From: Nostoc sp. CHAB 5844
GTDB taxonomy: Bacteria > Cyanobacteriota > Cyanobacteriia > Cyanobacteriales > Nostocaceae
DNA length: 64,000 nt
Direction of reading: 5' to 3'
Assembly (NCBI RefSeq): GCF_020829595.1
Contig: NZ_JAIVFW010000008.1
Location: 62,001 to 126,000, forward strand
Shown: positions 47,512 to 56,294 of the stretch, piece by piece
How the letters are laid out: every line of letters starts with the position of its first letter
Numbering within the stretch: the first letter of the stretch is position 1
The notes under the pieces: generated by a model
The model's input: the letters and a program-made list of their open reading frames with translations, nothing else
Told to the model about the DNA's origin: nothing
Database searches by the model: none
Program-made: the position numbers and the translations under genes

Positions 47512-48507
47512 ATGCAGAAAGTCGAAGCTTTTAATAGTCCGGCTTGCTACTTCCCGCTGATGAACGGACGCTACGAAGTTAAGCCAGGGATGATGATGTT
47601 TGGCTTGTGTTTCGGTAATAGTCAAGCTGATGGGCAAGTATTTCAAATCGATGAAAATTTTGCTGATTACCGTCAGGCTAAACTTTTAGCCCGTGCAGAA
47701 CGGTTGAGTAAATATTACCAGACTCATAACTATTCTATGACTGTGGCAGGTGCGATCGCTCGTTTGATAATTGAGCGCCTCACCCAAGAGCATCCACAAT
47801 ACTTTGGCTATGAAAAATCAACAGCTAAGACTTCAATATTCTATAACCGACTCACCCAAGAAATACTTTACTTAGATGCAGACTGGCAGTTACAACGAGT
47901 TGAGAATAGTTCAGTGTTTCCAGCTTACACTTCTATTCTCGATGCCTTAGCAGCCCAAGTACAAGAAGATTTCACAGTCATCTGCTGTAGTGACGATGGT
48001 CGTAATTGGCTGAGTGCAGTTCATTTGTGTTATCCCAATCATTGGTCAGCTGAGGAAAAAATCGGTAAAGATTTTGCAGCTATACATGCACCTGTGGCAG
48101 GTATGGAAAAAATTAATCGCCGCGCAGATGCGATCGTCCACACTATGATTAACTGTAAACCAATGGTGCGCTTTGCTTGGGGTTTAAGTACCGATATGCG
48201 CCTTAACCACCATCCTGAACCACCGCCTGGTGTATTAGCTTACCAGTGGCAAGGTAGACGCTTTGACCCCCAACATCCCAGTCTTTACTTACGAATTGAG
48301 CGACAAGTAATCTGGGGACTACCAGAGTATAAAGCCGCATTATTTACTATTCGTACTTATTTCAGAGATTGTTCTTTACTCAAAAAAGATTCACTACTAT
48401 GGGTTAAGTTGTGTACTGCGATTGAGTCTATGTCACCAGAGTCACTAATTTATAAAGGTTTAGCAGATAGCAGAGCTAGTATTTTACGTTGGCTAAACGA
48501 AGTTTGA
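47512..48507 (+). CDS. DUF3445 family protein (heme-dependent N-demethylase-like)
   Basis: About 331 residues. It matches the DUF3445 family, some fungal and bacterial members of which are the subunit of a heme-dependent oxidative N-demethylase. Family landmarks: the central AIHAPVAGMEKINRRADAIVHTMI with its HxPVP-like motif, and the C-terminal LYLRIERQVIWGLPEYKAALFTIRTYF. A heme-ligand cannot be assigned by eye. The frame opens at a GTG (47506), but the ATG six bases later is equally likely. The Yfr2 copies lie on both sides of this gene. Confidence 0.8.
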   Translation: MQKVEAFNSPACYFPLMNGRYEVKPGMMMFGLCFGNSQADGQVFQIDENFADYRQAKLLARAERLSKYYQTHNYSMTVAGAIARLIIERLTQEHPQYFGYEKSTAKTSIFYNRLTQEILYLDADWQLQRVENSSVFPAYTSILDALAAQVQEDFTVICCSDDGRNWLSAVHLCYPNHWSAEEKIGKDFAAIHAPVAGMEKINRRADAIVHTMINCKPMVRFAWGLSTDMRLNHHPEPPPGVLAYQWQGRRFDPQHPSLYLRIERQVIWGLPEYKAALFTIRTYFRDCSLLKKDSLLWVKLCTAIESMSPESLIYKGLADSRASILRWLNEV

Positions 48508-48637
48508 ATTACTAGCCTTGTTTTTTCAGTCTGGCAGAACCTATTTGTCACAAGTTAAGGTTGTGAGACAGTTGCCAAAGAGATTTTAGAAGGTGTTTGA
48601 AAAAACATTTTACGATTTATTTGGACACCTTGAAGAT

Positions 48638-48783
48638 TTAAAGCATTTTCAGTTCAAGGATAGTTGTTTCGAGTTCTTCAGCCCGTGCTTTGGTAAGTGC
48701 TTCACTTTGTCGCAATTTTTCTTCAACTTGCTTGCATTCTGTAATGTCTACATTCACAGCTACGGCATTAGTTGAATGTGTAT
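48638..48783 (-). pseudogene. PAS/PAC fragment of a sensor histidine kinase
   Basis: The minus strand reads NAVAVNVDITECKQVEEKLRQSEALTKARAEELETTILELKML then stop at 48640-48638. The pattern VDITERKQAEE(K/Q)LRQSE is the PAC motif and linker helix that precede a histidine-kinase or GGDEF domain. An in-frame TGA lies just upstream (about 48785) and no PAS core or kinase follows, so only about 45 codons remain. It lies between Yfr2 copies 1 and 2. Confidence 0.65.
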
Positions 48784-48875
48784 TAGTTCATTAAATCAAG
48801 CCTTACTTAAAGTCTTAATAAAGTGTTACATAATATACTTGCCATTTCAAAATACAAGTGATAACTTCTAGTTGT

Positions 48876-48944
48876 GTGTGAGGAGCAAGTTGAAATTGAA
48901 AAGCACCAGGAGTGGAAACACGGCAACACTCTTAGGTGCTTTTT
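48876..48944 (+). ncRNA. yfr2: Yfr2-family small RNA, copy 2
   Basis: 69 nt: GTGTGAGGAGCAAGTTGAAA, hairpin GCACCAGGAGTG...CACTCTTAGGTGC with the same loop GGAAACACGGCAA, then TTTTT. Compared with copy 1 the stem differs but stays paired (G-C at stem position 3 becomes A-T), which is covariation supporting a real RNA. GATAACT upstream (48860-48866) is a candidate -10. Confidence 0.85.
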
Positions 48945-49040
48945 AATTAGGGCTGAAACTTTAGCATAATTTGTGCAATTTGTAAAACTGTCACACAATA
49001 GATTTACTAATTCAAAAAACAAATGCTATTTTATATTTGT

Positions 49041-49109
49041 GTGTGAGGAGCAAGTTGAAAAGAAAGAGCGCTTGGGGTGGAAACACGGCAACACTCCCAG
49101 GCGCTTTTT
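49041..49109 (+). ncRNA. yfr2: Yfr2-family small RNA, copy 3
   Basis: 69 nt: GTGTGAGGAGCAAGTTGAAA, hairpin GCGCTTGGGGTG...CACTCCCAGGCGC with the invariant loop GGAAACACGGCAA and TTTTT. It lies only 96 bp after copy 2, so the two look like a tandem duplication. TTATATTT (49031-49038) resembles the region before copy 1 and may be the -10. Its terminator abuts the 3' end of the convergent DUF3891 gene. Confidence 0.85.
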
Positions 49110-49855
49110 CATTTTTTTATGGAATTGGTATCAGCAACAAAAGTCCACTCCAGCAATTTGATAGGAGCTTGTTGAAGTGCTTGAATTAGTTCGGATGGAC
49201 TTTCAAATTTCACTTGAGATAAGTCACAAGCTTCGACATTGACAGTGAATTTTTCATCCTCGAATGGCCAAGGTTTGACAGTCACCAAACAATCACTGCG
49301 TTGCATGATGTCATAACGTTGACCATCAGGCCCTTTACTAATTTCTAAAAACCGTTCATCAGCAGGTAATTCTTGTTGACACAGAATGAGTGATAAGCGA
49401 TCGCAGCATTGCATAAATGCATAAGCCGCATCCACCTCATCTTCTTCAATACCCAGTTCTTTACGCCAATGTTTTTGCTTTTTAACTTGTTCGTCTAAAA
49501 ATTTGTCTAACTCTGGCGATTTTCCCCTTCTTGATTCATTGAGCCGACACAAGTGCTTAGAAATTAGTAGTGTTACCCAGCGTCCACGATAGTGAGCATT
49601 CTTAATCAGATTATCTAACTTCTCAACGTCGATTGCTGGGTTCAACATAAAATCCATCGGTGCGCCAGCTTCGGTGAGATTATCTTCTTCCCACTCTTTT
49701 TCTAAGTCATCGTGATGGGAAATTGCTGCTAGTGTTTCATATAACCTTGGTGGTGCGTTTTTCCGTCGCCACTGTCCTGCTAATTGTGCTGCGAGTAAAG
49801 CATGAGCGCGATGATAAATAACTTCCCAACCATTTTGTGTAGCGTTGACAATCAC
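49109..49855 (-). CDS. DUF3891 family protein (HD-like)
   Basis: 248 residues, matching the DUF3891 family: AQLAGQWRRKNAPPRLYETLAAISHHDDLEKEWEED at the front and AYAFMQCCDRLSLILCQQELP in the middle. The HHDD stretch and paired helices recall HD-type phosphohydrolases; activity is unproven. Cytosolic. The gene is followed by the convergent third Yfr2 copy, whose T-run touches its stop region. Confidence 0.75.
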   Translation of the reverse strand: MIVNATQNGWEVIYHRAHALLAAQLAGQWRRKNAPPRLYETLAAISHHDDLEKEWEEDNLTEAGAPMDFMLNPAIDVEKLDNLIKNAHYRGRWVTLLISKHLCRLNESRRGKSPELDKFLDEQVKKQKHWRKELGIEEDEVDAAYAFMQCCDRLSLILCQQELPADERFLEISKGPDGQRYDIMQRSDCLVTVKPWPFEDEKFTVNVEACDLSQVKFESPSELIQALQQAPIKLLEWTFVADTNSIKK

Positions 49856-50075
49856 AAATCAATCTCCCTTGAAAGTGCTGAGTGCTGAGTTCACAGTGCT
49901 GAGTTTTGAGTTACAAAAAGTAGAAAAAAAATATTTTATCATCTGCTGATGTCCTAACTACTTTGGCTATTGCTGCTATACTTTTTCTGACAATAAAGTG
50001 AGTCAGGGAAGAAACTCCCGCTGACTCAGGTCGTTATCATTGAGGTTTGACAAAGGAATTAGGAGGAAAGAAAAT

Positions 50076-50771
50076 TTAGTTAGTTTTGCTCTCTAAAGGG
50101 TTAGCAATATATTTGAATGCTGGCTCAGAATTCCAAGGGCCGCGCTCATCATGACCATTGCCATTACTTGACAGATTGTAGTAAATATTCACTGTTTCAT
50201 CAGGCTGAATATTACCAAAAAATGGATCTGTCAATTTACCCAGTGAATCAAGAGCTTTCATAAACATCTGGGTATGAGAAATTTCACGAGTTAGAAGATG
50301 CACTAAAGTGTTCTTAGTACCTTGATCTGGTGCTAACTTAATTAACTCTTCGTAAGTTTGACGAGCGCCAGCTTCAGCTGCAATATTAGCTCTCAAATCT
50401 CTTACTACATCTCCACCTTCATTGATGTAGTTGGCTGTCCAAGCATTACCTTGGCTATCTAAAAAGTGAGGGCCGATACCGCGAATAGCAAACAGAGTAC
50501 TTTTATAAGCTTCTGTTTGATCTGTATTCTTAGTATGACCTTCGATGAGTTTACCAACCATCTCTAAATGCCCAAATTCTTCAATTGCAATATCCTGCAA
50601 CATATCTCGAATTCCAGCATTTTCCACATGGAAAGATTGCACCCAATATTGCAGAGCAGCGGTTAGCTCTCCTGTTGCTCCACCAAACTGCTCAAGAAGT
50701 AACTGAGCAAATCGGGGATTGCTGTCATTAACGTTTACAACATGAATTGGCTCTTTCTTGTGATAAAACAT
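50076..50771 (-). CDS. Manganese catalase
   Basis: 231-residue ferritin-like di-manganese enzyme that disproportionates H2O2. Metal ligands E35, E65, H68 (EEFGH), E133 and H166 (REISHTQMF) are all present. The C-terminus is short compared with Lactobacillus-type enzymes but normal for cyanobacterial ones. Nostoc species have two such catalases (KatA/KatB); I cannot tell which this is. Non-heme catalase matters in heterocystous strains because most lack heme catalase or express it poorly. Confidence 0.94.
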   Translation of the reverse strand: MFYHKKEPIHVVNVNDSNPRFAQLLLEQFGGATGELTAALQYWVQSFHVENAGIRDMLQDIAIEEFGHLEMVGKLIEGHTKNTDQTEAYKSTLFAIRGIGPHFLDSQGNAWTANYINEGGDVVRDLRANIAAEAGARQTYEELIKLAPDQGTKNTLVHLLTREISHTQMFMKALDSLGKLTDPFFGNIQPDETVNIYYNLSSNGNGHDERGPWNSEPAFKYIANPLESKTN

Positions 50772-50837
50772 GCAATGCCTCTTCGATTATTTTCAGCAAA
50801 AAATATGGACATTGAAGAAGAATTCAGGAGTCAGAAT

Positions 50838-50898
50838 CAATTAGTGGTAGGTCTGAATCCCCCACTAATTGAAGACCACCAAATTCTTAATTTGGTGG
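50838..50898. repeat. Two adjacent hairpins upstream of the Mn-catalase gene
   Basis: CAATTAGTGG/CCACTAATTG (50838-50847 and 50862-50871) and CCACCAAATT/AATTTGGTGG (50876-50885 and 50889-50898) are perfect 10-bp stems in tandem. The flanks carry the CTGACTCCTGAATTCTG repeat (50820-50840 and 50945-50975). The rest of the 50772-51209 gap has no gene. Confidence 0.6.
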
Positions 50899-51209
50899 GG
50901 GTTTTAAACCCACCTATTCATCCAACACTCGCACAGAATTCAATTCTGAATTCTGGCTCCTGACTCCTGAATTCTGTTTTGATAAATTTATTGCCTTGGC
51001 AGTTTATAGTTATTATTTACTGCTCTTCTAGATAATTTTGGATACTGCCAATAATATGATTAGTGTGTTGTTTTTTGAAAACTAGCTTTCTACAGTAGGC
51101 ACATTATGGTTACAATTATTGAGAAACCATGTTTCAAGGTTGTAAAGAGTGTTATTGGTAAAATTCACCAAAGACACTCTGGATTTAATGATGATTTATT
51201 CACACTAAT

Positions 51210-51482
51210 TTATGCATTACTGCTTCTTTGCAGCAGTCCCCACAAGTAAATAGCAATAATTGCACCAATCACTGCAATAAATAAACCGGGAAGACTAAAA
51301 GTAGTGGCTGTCAATTGCAAAGTACCCGTTTGCAATAATGTATATAAACTTCCACCAACAAAAGCACCAACAATACCTAAAATCATTGTGGAAAGAATTC
51401 CGCCGCCTTGATAACCAGGGTAAATGGCTTTGGCGATCGCACCAGCTAAAAGACCTAATATTATCCAAGCAATAATATTCAT
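51210..51482 (-). CDS. GlsB/YeaQ/YmgE family membrane protein
   Basis: 90 residues with three hydrophobic, glycine-rich helices: IIAWIILGLLAGAIAKAIYPG and GGILSTMILGIVGAFVGGSLY are the family signature (transglycosylase-associated protein). Often stress-induced; function unknown. It stands alone between the Mn-catalase and hemN genes on the same strand, with its own spacing, so cotranscription is uncertain. Confidence 0.9.
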   Translation of the reverse strand: MNIIAWIILGLLAGAIAKAIYPGYQGGGILSTMILGIVGAFVGGSLYTLLQTGTLQLTATTFSLPGLFIAVIGAIIAIYLWGLLQRSSNA

Positions 51483-51642
51483 AACGACCTCGACAATCTC
51501 ATCTGTAATCAGATTAGCAACATTACTTTATTGGCGTTTCTCCCAGATGAGGTAATTATTGAAATCAAAAGATAGATACAATTTGATATAGCAATTTAGT
51601 TTGATTTGTGAGTTATTGATCACTCATCCAAAGGCTTAACTT

Positions 51643-51665
51643 ACCGGTTTCTTGAAGAAATCGGT
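51643..51665. repeat. Stem-loop downstream of hemN
   Basis: ACCGGTTTCTT pairs with AAGAAATCGGT (one G-T) with almost no loop. It lies about 100 bp beyond the hemN stop and could end its transcription, although no T-run is present. The remainder of 51483-51756 is featureless. Confidence 0.4.
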
Positions 51666-51756
51666 GAGCTTGTCGTTTAAGCAATCCGTTAATGGCAACA
51701 ATCAACTGATAATTACCATTAACCAATTACTTTGTTTAGTAGTTGCAAGTCCAGTT

Positions 51757-53139
51757 TTAAATTGCACGGGAGAATTGTTTATCTTGGATTTGATTATGAG
51801 CATCAAAAACAACAGCAATGTTTCTCACCAATAACCTGCCGATGTCGGTAATTTGAATGTGGTTGGCAGATAACTTAAGCAGTCCATCTGCTGCTAACGG
51901 CTCTAGTGCTTCTAGTTCTTGAGTGAAATATTGATCAAAATTGATGTGATATTTCTCTGCAATATCTTGTTTATACAACTGAAAGTGAGACATGATGCAC
52001 ATGATGACATCTCGACGAATAATGTCATCTTGAGTTAATTTGATACCTTTACTAATAGGTAAAACATTGTTACTAACTGCCTGATAATAATCTGGCAATT
52101 GCTTATAGTTTTGGACATAGGCATCGTTTAACATACTGATTGATGTTGCACCAAACCCCAATAAATCTGTACCAGCGTGAGTAGTGTAACCTTGAAAGTT
52201 GCGCTGGAGGGTACAATTACGTTGGGCGATCGCTAATTCATCGTTAGGTTTGGCAAAGTGATCCATGCCAATAAATAAATACTCACTACTCGTTAATTCC
52301 TCAATAGTCATTTTCAAAATTTCTAACTTTTCTTGAGGTTTAGGTAATGCTGCTTGAGGAATATTTTTTTGCGCTGGTTTTAACCAAGGGACATAGGCAA
52401 AGTTAAACACGACAATTCGATCAGGATCTAATGCAACGGTCTTTTTAAGCGTCTCTCGAAATGTTTGGAGAGTTTGATAAGGTAAACCATAAATTAAATC
52501 TACATTCACACTGTCAAACTTGGCTTCTTTTATCCAGTCCATGACATTGCATAATAATTCTTCAGGCTGGATGCGATTCACAGCTATTTGTACTTCAGTG
52601 TTAAAGTCTTGGATACCAAAACTAACGCGATTAAATCCCAGTTCCCGCAGGAAGAAAATATATTCTTTATCAACATATCGGGGATTAATTTCAATGGAAA
52701 TTTCTGCTTGGGAGTCAAAATCAAAATGTTGTATAATCTGCTTCCACAAAAATTCCACTTGGTTCAGTTCTAAATAATTGGGTGTACCACCACCCCAATG
52801 CATTTGTAATATTTTTCTATCTGGAGAAATCAAGGTAGACATATGCTTGATTTCTTTAGCTAAATGTTCCAGATATGATTTGGCGATATTCTTGTTGTTG
52901 GAAATTACTGTATTACAACCGCAGAAATAGCAAGCACTTTGGCAAAAAGGAATGTGGAAATAAAATGATAGCGGAGATTTTCTTTGGTTGGAAGCTGCGA
53001 TCGCATTATAAAATTCAGCTGTCGTAAATGCTTCACTTAACTCTGTAGCGGGTGGATAACTAGTGTATCTCGGTGCAGCCGTGTCGTACTTTTTGATCAA
53101 ATCCAAATCAAATTTGACACCTGGTGATATAAATACCAT
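51757..53139 (-). CDS. hemN: Oxygen-independent coproporphyrinogen III dehydrogenase
   Basis: Radical-SAM enzyme converting coproporphyrinogen III to protoporphyrinogen IX without O2. 460 residues from the ATG at 53139, which has GGAGG five bases upstream; the ATG at 53151 overlaps that site. Radical-SAM cysteines C66, C70 and C73 plus the extra Cys in CYFCGC; GGGTPNYL follows. N-terminal YDTAAPRYTSYPPATEL matches true HemN rather than HemW. It belongs with ho and acsF to a low-oxygen tetrapyrrole set, but is 615 bp from ho on the same strand. Confidence 0.95.
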   Translation of the reverse strand: MVFISPGVKFDLDLIKKYDTAAPRYTSYPPATELSEAFTTAEFYNAIAASNQRKSPLSFYFHIPFCQSACYFCGCNTVISNNKNIAKSYLEHLAKEIKHMSTLISPDRKILQMHWGGGTPNYLELNQVEFLWKQIIQHFDFDSQAEISIEINPRYVDKEYIFFLRELGFNRVSFGIQDFNTEVQIAVNRIQPEELLCNVMDWIKEAKFDSVNVDLIYGLPYQTLQTFRETLKKTVALDPDRIVVFNFAYVPWLKPAQKNIPQAALPKPQEKLEILKMTIEELTSSEYLFIGMDHFAKPNDELAIAQRNCTLQRNFQGYTTHAGTDLLGFGATSISMLNDAYVQNYKQLPDYYQAVSNNVLPISKGIKLTQDDIIRRDVIMCIMSHFQLYKQDIAEKYHINFDQYFTQELEALEPLAADGLLKLSANHIQITDIGRLLVRNIAVVFDAHNQIQDKQFSRAI

Positions 53140-53151
53140 CAAAACCTCCAA

Positions 53152-53754
53152 TGTATCAGTTAGGCTGGATTTTCAAACTTACAAATCAGCCTGAGTGGTT
53201 GGTTGTATTGAAAATAGAGGCGCTTAGGCTAAAGAAAAACTTTTTCTCGTGATTAACTGCCTTGAAAGTGCTGAGTAAAAATACTAGTTCCTAGCCTAAG
53301 CCTCTCTAATCTCTCTTTCTTCTAGCTGCTGTCTAGTTTAGATATCAGTTGCAGTGCATGATGTGTTGACTCAAACTAAACAGCTTAATTTCTAGAAAAT
53401 TTGTAGTGGAAGCATGGGTAATAAGCTATTCCACATCTAACTTGCATAATCAGGGCAGGATGCCCACCCCACAAGAGTTATATTTTATTCAGATATGCAA
53501 ATTAGATGTTTTTCAGCTTACTGCCCTGATATCAAGACAATCTGTGACTTTCATAATTACGAATTACGAATTACGAATTGGTAAGCTTTTGTGCTGACAA
53601 GTTGCACAATTGAAATTTTGGGGAAAAACTTCAAACCCTCTCCCCTGCTCCTCTGCTCAAGAGCCACGCCAGTCGCGCGGCTGTCGGGAAACCCGCCCAA
53701 CGCGCTGGCTCCCCTTGCGGTCTCAACAAGCAAACTTTTGTGATTATTAGCTTA
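53152..53754. other. Repeat-filled gap between ho and hemN
   Basis: 600 bp without a gene. It contains the TAATTACGAATTACGAATTACGAATTGGTAA series (53550-53583), the GTCGGGAAACCCGCCCAACGCGCTGG unit (53682-53712) and a GCAGGATGCCCACCCCAC repeat (53456-53473) inside which a plus-strand ORF is an artefact. So many repeats suggest the ho-hemN junction was opened by insertions and hemN may now use its own promoter. Confidence 0.55.
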
Positions 53755-54468
53755 TTAACCATGTACTGCTTCAGTACTGCCAGGGTTGTGAGAACGAGTT
53801 AGATTATTAAATAATACTTGACCGATCGCTCTAATTAAACTTCCTTCTAGTTCTTCAGCCATTTGCATATTGAAACTAAAGGCATTATTGGCTTCAGCTA
53901 CAATTCGGTCGGCTGTAGCATCATCAACAGGTACAGCATTTAAAGCATCACGGTATTTGTCTTTAAAAACTTTTTTGTCGGGAATTTGGTCAAAGTTATA
54001 AAAAGATGTACCTTCGTAGCCAGAAAGCTTGAGGGTTGATTGGGCAATTTTTTGTAACATCTGACCGCCAGAAAGGTCACCCATGTAGCGGGTGTAGGTA
54101 TGACCGATTAATAAGGCAGGTTCAGATGCAGATAATTGTTGAATGCGGGCGATATATTTCTTGGCATTGTTGGAAGGTGTGATTAAACTTTGCCAGTCGT
54201 TGCCATAGTAAAATACCATGTCTTTTTCTAAAGCTGCTTGGCGATTTAGTTCAGGAAAATACACTCCACCAATTACAGGATTGTTTTGGTGACTGACTAA
54301 TGCTGTTTCTAGTTCAGTGTAAACAAAATACAAGTTGCTGAGAAACTTCGCAAAGCAGGCTTTATCTACAACACCTTTGAGAAAACATTTCATGAATCCC
54401 ACATTTTCTGCCGCTGTGTGAGCTTTTTGAGTGCCAGAACGCAGTTTGACGGCTAAATTACTACTCAT
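53755..54468 (-). CDS. ho: Heme oxygenase
   Basis: Opens heme to biliverdin IX-alpha, the precursor of phycobilins. About 237 residues from the ATG at 54468 (AAGGA upstream; the frame extends to 54486). Proximal heme ligand H17 in TQKAHTAAENVGFM; distal helix HTYTRYMGDLSGGQMLQKIA is intact. Position next to acsF and hemN indicates the ho2-type copy used under low oxygen, by analogy with Synechocystis chlAII-ho2-hemN. Confidence 0.95.
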   Translation of the reverse strand: MSSNLAVKLRSGTQKAHTAAENVGFMKCFLKGVVDKACFAKFLSNLYFVYTELETALVSHQNNPVIGGVYFPELNRQAALEKDMVFYYGNDWQSLITPSNNAKKYIARIQQLSASEPALLIGHTYTRYMGDLSGGQMLQKIAQSTLKLSGYEGTSFYNFDQIPDKKVFKDKYRDALNAVPVDDATADRIVAEANNAFSFNMQMAEELEGSLIRAIGQVLFNNLTRSHNPGSTEAVHG

Positions 54469-54690
54469 TTTTGTTTCCTTCTTCACCGACTTACATGAAA
54501 TCGAGGGGCTAGAGGCTAAGGACTAGGGACTAGTATTCTTACTCAGCACGCGGTACTCAGCACTTTCAAAAGGATTGTTATTCTAGATGTAGAGGGGAAA
54601 AGCATCGGCATCACTTCAACCAGCAAATAGCACTGCCGATACTGTTTCTGGGGATTTTTGTTCTCCCAAAATCATTTAACTATCAATGCT

Positions 54691-54704
54691 TGTATAACTA
54701 TACA
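54691..54704. promoter_or_regulatory. Palindromic operator candidate between ho and acsF
   Basis: TGTATA-AC-TATACA is a perfect 6+6 palindrome. It sits in ATGCTTGTATAACTAT (54686-54701), which recurs with a single change as ATGCTTATATAACTAT at 54890-54905, 29 bp before the acsF start. One copy faces each divergent gene. A MarR-type activator (ChlR) controls the corresponding genes in Synechocystis; MarR proteins bind such palindromes, so this is a reasonable target, by inference. Confidence 0.5.
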
Positions 54705-54934
54705 GCTATTAATATTTCTTTATATTTCCCTAGGTTTAGACAAAACAGAGATGTTGCATTGCAATCTCGCAAAAAAGCGACGAAATTAACCGAAAAATAG
54801 TTGGCGCAACCCAGATAAACCTAAGCATTAAGGTTATCTCGTGAAATCTGCCTTTCATTAATTTAACTGATGTGGAGTAACAACAATTTATGCTTATATA
54901 ACTATTAAAAGATAACATAATGTAAAGGAGTCTC

Positions 54935-56011
54935 ATGGTCGATTCTGTTGCTACTCCAGAGCCGCAATTGCTGAAGCCCTGTATTAAAGCACCTGTTGCA
55001 GAAACATTATTAACACCTCGGTTTTACACCACTGACTTTGATGCAGTGGCGAAATTAGATATATCGGCTAATGAGACAGAAATCCGGGCGATTATTGATG
55101 AACTGCGTGCTGACTACAACCGCCATCATTTTGTGCGTGACGATGAATTTAAACAATCGTGGGATCATATTACAGGCGAAAAGCGCCGCGCTTTTATTGA
55201 CTTTTTAGAACGCTCTTGTACTTCAGAGTTTTCTGGCTTTCTTTTGTTTAAAGAATTATCGCGCCGCCTGAAAAAAAATAATCCTCTGCTATCGGAAGCC
55301 TTTGAATATTTGGCTAGGGATGAGGCTCGCCATGCGGGATTTCTCAACAAATCAATGGCAGATTTGAAACTATCTCTAGACTTACACTTTTTAACTAAAA
55401 GCCGCACATATACTTTTTTCCCGCCAGAGTGGATTATTTATACAGTCTATCTATCGGAGAAGATTGGTTACTGGCGCTATATCTTAGTGAATCAGCATAT
55501 GCAGGAGCATCCTGAATACCAGTTTTACCCGCTGTTCCGCAAATTTGAGAGTTGGTGTCAAGACGAAAATCGACACGGGGATTTCTTTAAAGCATTATTG
55601 CGATCGCAACCCAAATTATGGAAAAATTGGCAAGCAAAATTGTGGGTGCGTTTCTTTCTGCTAACGGTGTTTGCTACCCATACAATGACTGTATTTGAAA
55701 GGGCATCATTCTACGAAACTATTGGTATCCATCCTCGCAAATACAACAACAGAGTTATCCAAGAGACAAACAACACTTCTGCAAGAGCATTTCCTATTAT
55801 TCTCAATACAAATCACCCAGAGTTTTTCTGGCGCTTAGAACAGTGTTCCGAAAACAATTTGAAACTCGCGGCAATTCAAAAAAGTAACCTACCAAGTTTT
55901 GTCAAGTTCTGCCAAAAAATCCCGCCAATTCTCGCAATTATTTGGCATATGTTGCAACTATATCTCATCAAACCAATTGATACCGAAGGTACACGCGGCA
56001 CAGTTCTTTAA
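54935..56011 (+). CDS. acsF: Mg-protoporphyrin IX monomethyl ester oxidative cyclase
   Basis: Di-iron enzyme forming the fifth ring of chlorophyll. 358 residues, the family's length. Iron ligands appear as E98 (TSEFSGF), E130-x-x-H133 (DEARHAG) and the later DENRHGDF. AAGGAG lies 7 bases before the ATG. Divergent from ho and hemN and facing the operator candidate, it fits ChlAII, the isoform used under micro-oxic conditions, rather than the constitutive ChlAI; the sequence alone does not prove which. Confidence 0.95.
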   Translation: MVDSVATPEPQLLKPCIKAPVAETLLTPRFYTTDFDAVAKLDISANETEIRAIIDELRADYNRHHFVRDDEFKQSWDHITGEKRRAFIDFLERSCTSEFSGFLLFKELSRRLKKNNPLLSEAFEYLARDEARHAGFLNKSMADLKLSLDLHFLTKSRTYTFFPPEWIIYTVYLSEKIGYWRYILVNQHMQEHPEYQFYPLFRKFESWCQDENRHGDFFKALLRSQPKLWKNWQAKLWVRFFLLTVFATHTMTVFERASFYETIGIHPRKYNNRVIQETNNTSARAFPIILNTNHPEFFWRLEQCSENNLKLAAIQKSNLPSFVKFCQKIPPILAIIWHMLQLYLIKPIDTEGTRGTVL

Positions 56012-56048
56012 TAAGCTTTGATTTGGTATCACTATTCATCAATCAACT

Positions 56049-56081
56049 AGATCCCCGACTTCTTTGAGAAGTCGGGGATCT
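56049..56081 (+). terminator. Terminator after acsF
   Basis: A 14-bp perfect stem AGATCCCCGACTTC/GAAGTCGGGGATCT with loop TTTGA, followed by TTAATTT. It is 38 bp beyond the acsF stop. A near-identical hairpin ends the CAAD gene (59073-59105), so this is a repeated terminator type. Confidence 0.75.
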
Positions 56082-56294
56082 TTAATTTCATGAAAAAATA
56101 TTAGCTGAAATAACAGATTTATTATTCAAAAATTAAACTTTTGCTAACTTTTTATTTATTTACGTATATCCGTTGATAGAGAATAAAATTACTCCGAGGG
56201 ATTGAGGAAAATTTTATAAAAAAAAGATACGAATAGGATTATTGAATTCAATAAATTTGTAATCACAAGATTTTAACTGATAGGAGAAGTTGAA

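Noticed and set aside
53406-53597. 63-codon + strand ORF between hemN and ho
   Set aside because: Built from GCAGGATGCCCACCCC and TACGAATTACGAATT repeats.
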